From JAZLJD01 sp045617725 (GTDB lineage Bacteria > Bacillota > Clostridia > Lachnospirales > Lachnospiraceae), in NCBI GenBank assembly GCA_045617725.1, contig JAZLJD010000043.1, positions 1 through 49,192 of the forward strand: DNA of 49,192 nucleotides. Direction: 5' to 3'. The notes below the pieces were generated by a model that was given only the letters and a program-made list of their open reading frames with translations, did no database searches and had not been told where the DNA came from. Of the stretch, positions 43,708-49,192 are shown piece by piece; the first letter of the stretch is position 1, and every line of letters begins with the position of its first letter. The translations under genes were made by a program, and so were the position numbers.

Positions 43708-44058
43708 TCAATATTTAGAGTGGAAGCACTCACCTACATCTGCGCTGGTATAAGGCTTCAGGAGGAAGTAATCTGCGCGAATCTCCCACGCATACAAGGC
43801 CTTATTGCGATCGGCGCTCATCAAAATCGCCCGTATATTACGGAACTTCGATTTGATGGTACGTACCACATTACAGCCATCCATGCTTCCTGAATTCACA
43901 TCTGCTATCACTTCGGTTACGGGATGCAGGTTCAGATACTGTAATGCCTGGGAACCGTCCTCGAAGGTAACAATTTCATCATTCGGCTTATGTAGTTGTA
44001 CTTCTTTGCGGAGTCGTTCGAGATTCTCTCGATTCGAATCCACTAACACTATCGCCAT
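43708..44058 (-). CDS. Stand-alone response-regulator receiver domain protein
   Basis: 116 residues with one CheY-like receiver fold: IVLVDSN at the first strand, IADVNSGSMDG around the phosphoacceptor Asp, LMSADR (Ser for Thr) and LLKPYTS with the conserved Lys. The acidic pair of CheY is reduced to one Asp. No output domain. I start at ATG 44058, where CTGGAG has proper spacing. The partner kinase is not in the window. A place between flgM and mscL hints at motility signalling, but this is weak. Confidence 0.75.
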   Translation of the reverse strand: MAIVLVDSNRENLERLRKEVQLHKPNDEIVTFEDGSQALQYLNLHPVTEVIADVNSGSMDGCNVVRTIKSKFRNIRAILMSADRNKALYAWEIRADYFLLKPYTSADVGECFHSKY

Positions 44059-44141
44059 ATCATTCATTCTCCAGTCACTCCACGTCACTTACTCACGCGC
44101 TATGTTCATTATAACCATGACCGGCGTTAATGGGAATGGCT

Positions 44142-44609
44142 TTAATTTTGTGTTAATTCGCTGGTGCAATGCGGGCATCTTACAGCCTTGATGCTAATCT
44201 CGCTCTGGCAGTAAGGGCAAATCTTGGTAGTCGGCTCTTCCGGTGCCTTGGGTGCTTCTTTCTTTTTGCCCAAATCCATCAGCTTGTTCATTCCTTTAAC
44301 AATGATAAAAACAATCACGGACATAATAAGGAAGTGAATGACTGCAGTGATGAAGGAGCCGTAGTTCCAGGTAGCATAACCGAGTTCCTGTGCTTCTGCC
44401 AGCGTTGCGGGCTTGGGGCCGTCAATTTTGGTGAGCATAATGTAGAGATTTGAAAAATCCGTATCTCCGATCAGGACGCCGAGTATGGGCATGAAGATAT
44501 CGTTTACCAAAGAGGCAACGATGGAGTTGAAGGCAGCTCCGATAATCATACCTACCGCAAGATCAATCATGTTGCCTCGCATAATAAATTTTTTGAATTC
44601 TTTAATCAT
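44142..44609 (-). CDS. mscL: Large-conductance mechanosensitive channel MscL with C-terminal zinc ribbon
   Basis: 155 residues. It starts MIKEFKKFIMRGNMIDLAVGMIIGAAFNSIVASLVNDIFMP, the MscL N-terminal helix and TM1. TM2 lies near 80-102. MscL opens under membrane tension to release solutes. A 25-residue C-terminal extension has Cys131, Cys134, Cys145 and Cys148 in two CPxC motifs, a zinc-ribbon in place of a simple end. The start at 44609 follows AAAGGAG. It lies after the Cys-rich membrane gene. Confidence 0.92.
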   Translation of the reverse strand: MIKEFKKFIMRGNMIDLAVGMIIGAAFNSIVASLVNDIFMPILGVLIGDTDFSNLYIMLTKIDGPKPATLAEAQELGYATWNYGSFITAVIHFLIMSVIVFIIVKGMNKLMDLGKKKEAPKAPEEPTTKICPYCQSEISIKAVRCPHCTSELTQN

Positions 44610-44680
44610 AATGAATCTCCTTTCGGGCCCCGGCGTTGCAGGTGCCTCGGCCATATATATTTATTCCGCTTTCGCGGTAA

Positions 44681-45586
44681 TTAACAATCGCAAAGACGGA
44701 AGAAATGCTCAATGCAGGCAGGCTCCTGGTCGTAAACATATACGCCTTCTTTTGAGCACGACATATCCTCCACGCTGACCACGATGCCGTCATAGCCCTT
44801 CGGAACACGGAAGGACAATTCGTAGGAAGCACGGTAGTTGTGGCCGCTCCAGTTCTTCTTCACGCACTTGGAAAGCTTCCGGCATTCCGTATAATCCCGG
44901 CCAAAGTAATTGGTCGTAAAGCCGTAGCATTCCCCGCCGTCCGAATCCGTAAGTTCCGTAAAGGTGGCATCGTGAAGACGGACGTTGTAATAATCATCGT
45001 TGCGGATGTCCCAGAGGACACCGTAGTTCCAGGCCGCATCGTCGCTAAAGTCAAGGTCGACGCTGACGCATACCCACTCGTATCCCGCAAGCGGCTCTCG
45101 TTCGTCGTCGCCATCCGTTCTGTAGTAACTGTGATAGGTTACGACACCTGTGGTAACCTGCGTTTCATCGTACCAGCAGGCGGTTGTGTAATTGTAGCCT
45201 TCCTCCAAAACGGCGTCGCAACGCTCGTTCAGTCCGTAGGTTTCAAAATCCGCAGGAAGCGGTGCATCGCCCATGGTGCCGCAGCGGCCGCAGGCTGCAC
45301 TCTCCTGATAATTGCTGTCACTGAAATCATGTCCCAGCATAGGAGCAAGTTCTTCCCCGCAACGCTTGCAGACGGATGCCTCCGTGCAGGTTGCTTCCGT
45401 TCCTTCGTGCCCGAGCGGTGCATCGAACTGCTTACCGCATTTTGAGCAGACCGCGGGTTCCGTACATGTGGGTTCTGATATATTATGATTTCCAAACAGA
45501 CAGGTGAATATCGAAATAACGGCCACAATTGCTACCAAAATGACACAGATTATTACGATTCCCGCTGTAGATTTTTCGTTCTTCAT
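44681..45586 (-). CDS. Cys-rich single-span membrane protein
   Basis: 301 residues. One N-terminal membrane helix (about 8-31) is followed by two tandem repeats of the type CTExxVCxxCG...LGH (Cys41/47/50 and Cys67/73/76) and a third partial one (Cys99/102), then a beta-rich C-terminal domain of about 180 residues with paired Cys. The repeat is common in surface proteins of Clostridia and may bind metal. I start at ATG 45586, after GAGGT. The C-terminal domain is not recognised. Likely anchored with the repeats outside the cell (inference). Confidence 0.6.
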   Translation of the reverse strand: MKNEKSTAGIVIICVILVAIVAVISIFTCLFGNHNISEPTCTEPAVCSKCGKQFDAPLGHEGTEATCTEASVCKRCGEELAPMLGHDFSDSNYQESAACGRCGTMGDAPLPADFETYGLNERCDAVLEEGYNYTTACWYDETQVTTGVVTYHSYYRTDGDDEREPLAGYEWVCVSVDLDFSDDAAWNYGVLWDIRNDDYYNVRLHDATFTELTDSDGGECYGFTTNYFGRDYTECRKLSKCVKKNWSGHNYRASYELSFRVPKGYDGIVVSVEDMSCSKEGVYVYDQEPACIEHFFRLCDC

Positions 45587-45680
45587 ATATTTATTACCTC
45601 TGAAATATTCAAAAGCGTGTATTAATAGATTATAGCAAGTCCCCCTTTTTTTCAACCTGGGATTTTGATAAGATGGACAC

Positions 45681-47129
45681 ATGGAAAAATTAAGTCTGCC
45701 GTTTGCATTTGTTTCCCGCATGCAGCGGCTTTTAGGAACTGAATACGATGATTTTATAAAAGCTTACGAAGGCGAACGTTACCAGGGGCTCCGGCTCAAT
45801 CCCCTGAAGGTTTCCGAAGGAATGCGGGCGGAGCTGCTTGCCGGTTTGTTTGGTGGTGAGTGTCCCGAAGAGGTCCCCTGGGAAACCATGGGTTACTACT
45901 TCGGCGAGGATTTAAAGCCCGGACGACATCCGCTTCATGATGCCGGTGCTTACTACATTCAGGAGCCCAGTGCCATGAGCGCCGTTTCCGTTTTGGATCC
46001 CCAGCCCGGTGAACGGATTTTGGACCTTTGTGCTGCCCCCGGCGGCAAGAGCACGCAGATTGCCGGACGGCTTATGGGCCGTGGCCTTTTGGTGGCCAAT
46101 GAATACGTTGCCTCCCGTGCCGTGATTCTTTCGCAGAACATCGAGCGTATGGGCGTTCGCAACGCAGTTGTACTAAACGAAACGCCGGAGCATCTGGCTT
46201 CCGTTTTTCCCGAATTCTTCGACCGTATTCTGGTGGACGCGCCCTGTTCCGGCGAAGGCATGTTCCGCAAGGAAGAAGCCGCCCTGCTTGAGTGGAGCGA
46301 AAGCAATGTAAATCTTTGTCAGGGTCGCCAAAAACAAATCCTCGATTCCGCGGTGCGTATGCTGCGTCCGGGCGGAGTGCTTGTATACTCCACCTGTACC
46401 TTTGCTCCGAAGGAAGACGAGGAAATTGTTGACTATATATTGAAGGAATACCCAGCACTTACACTTACGGAAAGCCCTCTTGCACGATTTTTCTCACAGG
46501 GGCGGCCCGATTTTGTGGTGGAAACCGTATCTCCCCTTCAAAAAGCCATGCGTTTATGGCCTCATAAATTGAAAGGTGAGGGACATTTTGTTGCGTGCTT
46601 TGTGCATTCCGCACCCCGTGAAGATACGGATGATGCCGAGAATTTCAAGCCGTTTGAGGACGCAGGGGGCCGCCCCGGAAGGAAGAAGAATGCAAGGGGC
46701 CGGGTAAGTGCGCCGTCGATTCCGGACCTTACGGAATTCGGGCTAAAGCAGGAAGCTGCCCGTGCACTTACGGCGGATTGTAAGCCGGTACTTTTTGGCG
46801 AGAATCTTTATTTTTTGCCTGCAAAAATGCCCTCCCTTGAGGCACTGCGGACAGAGCGTCCGGGGCTTTGGGTCGGCACGCTGAAGAAGGACCGGTTTGA
46901 GCCCTCCCATTCACTGGCACTTGCGCTGCGGCCTTGCGAGGTCGAACGTGCTTATGAACTGTCCCCCGACGATGCCGCGAAATACCTCCATGGCGAGTCC
47001 TTCTCCTGCCCTGCCGAGCTGCGGGGTTGGACATTATTGACAGTGTGCGGCGTGTCGCTGGGCTTTGGCAAGGCAAGCGGCGGCGTTATGAAGAACCACT
47101 ACCCCAAAGGACTGCGAAAGAAGTATTAA
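45681..47129 (+). CDS. rsmF: 16S rRNA (cytosine-C5) methyltransferase, RsmF/RsmB family
   Basis: 482 residues. The N-terminal RRM-like part is followed by the SAM-binding core: DLCAAPGGKSTQIA (motif I), VDAPCSGEGMFRK (motif IV) and YSTCTFAPKEDEE (motif VI), with the catalytic Cys in the TC motif. The C-terminal extension (about 310-480) has the RsmF type PUA-like region. It adds a methyl group to C5 of a 16S rRNA cytidine. No ribosome site precedes the ATG; a possible -10 box TAAGAT ends 6 nt upstream, suggesting a leaderless mRNA. Confidence 0.88.
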   Translation: MEKLSLPFAFVSRMQRLLGTEYDDFIKAYEGERYQGLRLNPLKVSEGMRAELLAGLFGGECPEEVPWETMGYYFGEDLKPGRHPLHDAGAYYIQEPSAMSAVSVLDPQPGERILDLCAAPGGKSTQIAGRLMGRGLLVANEYVASRAVILSQNIERMGVRNAVVLNETPEHLASVFPEFFDRILVDAPCSGEGMFRKEEAALLEWSESNVNLCQGRQKQILDSAVRMLRPGGVLVYSTCTFAPKEDEEIVDYILKEYPALTLTESPLARFFSQGRPDFVVETVSPLQKAMRLWPHKLKGEGHFVACFVHSAPREDTDDAENFKPFEDAGGRPGRKKNARGRVSAPSIPDLTEFGLKQEAARALTADCKPVLFGENLYFLPAKMPSLEALRTERPGLWVGTLKKDRFEPSHSLALALRPCEVERAYELSPDDAAKYLHGESFSCPAELRGWTLLTVCGVSLGFGKASGGVMKNHYPKGLRKKY

Positions 47130-47222
47130 TTTAGCTTATTTAGTTTTGTGTATACCGACCGTTCTATGCTACTATGATTTTATCGGGCAGCAAGAGCTGT
47201 CGGTATTTTTTAGGAGGTTTTT
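47130..47222 (+). promoter_or_regulatory. Intergenic region with promoter-like boxes
   Basis: TTGTGT, an 18-nt spacer and TACTAT form a weak promoter for the next gene. A GGCAGC-AAGA-GCTGTC hairpin followed by a six-T run could end rsmF transcripts; a longer stem TACCGAC/GTCGGTA encloses both. AGGAGG is 5 nt before the ATG at 47223. Confidence 0.4.
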
Positions 47223-48665
47223 ATGGAATCAATTTATTCTCTGCATATGGGGCCTGCTGACTGCGCCGTGGATTTGGGAGATGGCAGTGAGCGTGGCGAA
47301 TATGTGAATCAGGATTACATTTTGGAGAAACTTGGACGCCCGCATCGCGCCATTAGCTTAATGTACTGTTACTACCCCAAGGATGCCGGCTGGCCCGGAC
47401 GTGCCAGTGTGGTACATGCTTCCAAGGATGTTTCTTTTGCCTGGGATTACCCCTATGACGATTATTTTACTTACAAAGGCGGGCTGAACGGCACGCACGA
47501 TGACGAACCCTTCACCTGCATGCGAGAGGTTCGTTCCCATGGACAGGATGTGCTTTTAACGCTTACGATGGACCCTTTTTTGGAGGATGAATACATCGTA
47601 GCGGTTGCCAGGGACCTCGTTCCTTTTGGCCGCGTACAGTTGCGTATTAACCACGAAGCGACCGGTAACTGGTTCTCCTTCAACAAGCGGGCTTCTTACG
47701 AGCAGGTTGCATCGTTTTTTGCACATGCATGCGAGATTATTCACCGGAAAGCTCCGAATGTAAAGGTAATTCTTTGCCTCGACGGCTTTAAGAGTCTCGA
47801 CGAAGAGAAGATGGCGATGGAGGATATCTTCGCGCCGGCCATTAAGGCTGCCGATATTGAATCCGTAGACCGCTATCTGGCGCTGCATTGGGGCTGGCCC
47901 TATGATGTGGCGGAACCCGGCGGCAATTCTTTTGCCAGATATAACGTGCGTAACATCTACGAATGCTGCAAGCGTTCCTACCATCGTTACAATGAAATAA
48001 ACGGTACCGTAAAACCCATGGTGCTTTCCGAGCTGAATGCGGACGGCGATGTGACCGGACCTTACGACCAGGCTCGTATGTTGCGGCAGTTCTGCAGCTA
48101 TTTGAAAAAAGATACGGAACGCTGGCTGAACGGTCTGACGCTTTACCAGTTCCGTGACCGCGGCCGTCTCGGACTTGAGATTGAGAATCCGAACAACAAA
48201 GATACCGGTATTGATACACCGCTTTTGGAGACCTATCGCAAGATTATTCACGAGGATTTCTTCCTTCCCAAAATGGAGAAATCCAAGAAGGCCTGCAAGC
48301 TCCCCGCCGTATTACGCTGGGGTGGCAGTGAAGATGCGGACGGCCTTGCCATGAAGCTGCACTTTGACAGCGATCCTGTGTTCTGCGAAGCGTATTTTGA
48401 GGACAGCCTGAAGGATGCGAATCTCATGCTTTCACTAAACGGACGCTGGTTCTATAAGGCTCCCGGCGTCAGCTGCATCGACTTCATGCCTGCTTTTTAT
48501 CATAACCGTCTTAAAGGTGCCTGCGATCTGGATCTTCAGATATTCGCTCCGCCCGCATCCGGCGAGAATGACCCCTCTCAGGGTGACGATTGGATGATTA
48601 ACTACTATTACGAACTCAAGGAACTCCCGAAGGTTCGCATCCGCTATACTCCGATTAGTCGGTAG
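47223..48665 (+). CDS. Putative glycoside hydrolase, GH26-like
   Basis: 480 residues. The N-terminal 340 residues look like a TIM barrel: VQLRINHEATGNWFSF carries His-Glu as in the acid/base site of GH26-type mannanases, and LSELNADG places a second Glu at a nucleophile-like position. The C-terminal 130 residues are beta-rich. No signal peptide, so it is probably intracellular. The family call is from motif similarity only; other clan GH-A families are possible. It is a single gene with a strong AGGAGG and is directly followed by a fold-back repeat. Confidence 0.5.
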   Translation: MESIYSLHMGPADCAVDLGDGSERGEYVNQDYILEKLGRPHRAISLMYCYYPKDAGWPGRASVVHASKDVSFAWDYPYDDYFTYKGGLNGTHDDEPFTCMREVRSHGQDVLLTLTMDPFLEDEYIVAVARDLVPFGRVQLRINHEATGNWFSFNKRASYEQVASFFAHACEIIHRKAPNVKVILCLDGFKSLDEEKMAMEDIFAPAIKAADIESVDRYLALHWGWPYDVAEPGGNSFARYNVRNIYECCKRSYHRYNEINGTVKPMVLSELNADGDVTGPYDQARMLRQFCSYLKKDTERWLNGLTLYQFRDRGRLGLEIENPNNKDTGIDTPLLETYRKIIHEDFFLPKMEKSKKACKLPAVLRWGGSEDADGLAMKLHFDSDPVFCEAYFEDSLKDANLMLSLNGRWFYKAPGVSCIDFMPAFYHNRLKGACDLDLQIFAPPASGENDPSQGDDWMINYYYELKELPKVRIRYTPISR

Positions 48666-49000
48666 GGACGGTCCTTTTGTCACAAGGATGCGTACTTTGT
48701 CACGGCTACAGCAATAAACGGCTCCCCGGACCGGAGAGAAGCAATACATATAGGGCGAATCGATTCATGGAGAGTTATAGTTTTTCTTAGTGTTTTGTAG
48801 GTGCGCAGCAACGCCCGGCCCGGATGGTCGGGCGAGGCCGATACGCGACACGGACGGCGCGTAGAGGCCGGTTGCGTCACTTACCGAAATACTACTCAAA
48901 ACACTTAGAAAACCATAACTCGGAATGTGATTCGTCCCTATATGGAATTGTTCTCGCTCGGCCCGGTGGAGCCGTTTTTACCGTGACAAAAGGACCGTCC
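48666..49000. mobile_element. 335-bp fold-back (MITE-like) element
   Basis: The ends are an 18-bp perfect inverted repeat (48666-48683 and 48983-49000; GGACGG...TTTGTCAC). Inside, arms of about 100 nt are imperfectly complementary: CGGCTCC/GGAGCCG, CATATAGGG/CCCTATATG, GAGTTAT/ATAACTC and GTGTTTT/AAAACAC pair in order. The centre (48801-48890) is GC rich, with GCAAC/GTTGC, CGCCCG/CGGGCG and ACGCG/CGCGT pairs. The left arm carries an extra copy of TTTGTCAC. No open frame fits a transposase, so it would be non-autonomous. It abuts the stop codon of the previous gene. Confidence 0.7.
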
Positions 49001-49192
49001 ATCTGCCAGGCTTCGCCCGACAGATGATTAGCAGTCGCCAAATGTCCACCCGCGCAAGCGCGGTGTCCACTTGGCTCGTTGCCATAACAAAATCGCTCCC
49101 CACTAGTCGCCCAATTTGCCCCATCGCACGAGTGCGCTGTGACAAAACAGTCGAATTGCACACTTGCATAAATGCAGTGTCCAATTCTTCTG
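49001..49192. repeat. REP-like small hairpins
   Basis: Three palindromes follow the fold-back element. Two share an exact design, CAC + one bulged base + 5-nt arm + AA loop + 5-nt arm + GTG + TCCA (49047-49065 and 49161-49179), although the 5-nt arms differ in sequence. The third (49125-49136) has 5-bp arms and is followed by TGTGACAAAA, also found in the fold-back terminus. No gene is seen in this stretch. Confidence 0.5.

Noticed and set aside
1..49192. CRISPR array, tRNA or rRNA genes
   Set aside because: No regularly spaced direct repeats, no cloverleaf with conserved TTCGA arm and no rRNA sequence were seen.
48666..49192. Short open frames in the right-end repeat region
   Set aside because: They run through inverted repeats on both strands, lack ribosome sites and resemble no protein.

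Overview
The window reads as chromosome of a motile, low-to-mid GC Clostridia bacterium, most likely Lachnospiraceae. The evidence is the Firmicutes-type S12, separate rplKA / rplJL / rpoBC blocks, a FliW-CsrA flagellar module, flagellin-type GT2/TPR glycosyltransferases and a TM1266-type small protein. No close species can be named from sequence alone.

Layout. (1) 1-1650, minus strand: start of the str operon (rpsL, rpsG, fusA, the last cut by the window edge) with a canonical promoter. (2) 1754-10544, plus strand: a degenerate GGDEF membrane protein, then a tightly packed run of ECF sigma factor, membrane protein (possible anti-sigma), transglutaminase-like protein, GspF/PilC-type platform protein, four short pilin-like membrane proteins, TrkH and TrkA potassium-uptake genes and a CgeB-like glycosyltransferase, closed by a bidirectional terminator. 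(3) 10629-22550, minus strand: rpmG, secE, nusG, rplK, rplA, rplJ, rplL, rpoB, rpoC, with recognisable promoters, an L10 leader with attenuator, two matching hairpins before rplK and rplA, and a terminator-plus-promoter between rplL and rpoB. (4) 22558-25253, minus strand: an ABC uptake cassette (lipoprotein, fused permease-ATPase) and a TM1266-like protein. (5) 25505-31611: a FliD-like protein, two GT2/TPR glycosyltransferase genes (one with two catalytic domains) and a MATE exporter. (6) 31723-43660, minus strand: the late flagellar cluster flgM-flgN-flgK-flgK-flgL-fliW-csrA-flaG-fliD-fliS-fliT-like, followed by two separately transcribed flagellin genes; sigma-28 type promoters sit before flgM, flaG and each flagellin. 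(7) 43708-48665: a receiver-domain protein, an MscL channel with a zinc ribbon, a Cys-rich membrane protein, the rRNA methylase RsmF and a GH26-like putative glycosidase. (8) 48666-49192: no gene; a 335-bp fold-back element with 18-bp perfect terminal inverted repeats, then small REP-like hairpins up to the window end.

How it works together. FlgM holds sigma-28 until the hook is finished. Sigma-28 then transcribes the junction, cap, chaperone and flagellin genes. FliW and CsrA, encoded in the same cluster, would set flagellin translation through hairpins visible in both flagellin leaders. The nearby glycosyltransferases are good candidates for flagellin modification. The most unusual items are the pilin-like/K+-uptake operon, the paired CsrA-site hairpins, the structured repeat between rpmG and secE, and the fold-back element at the right end.
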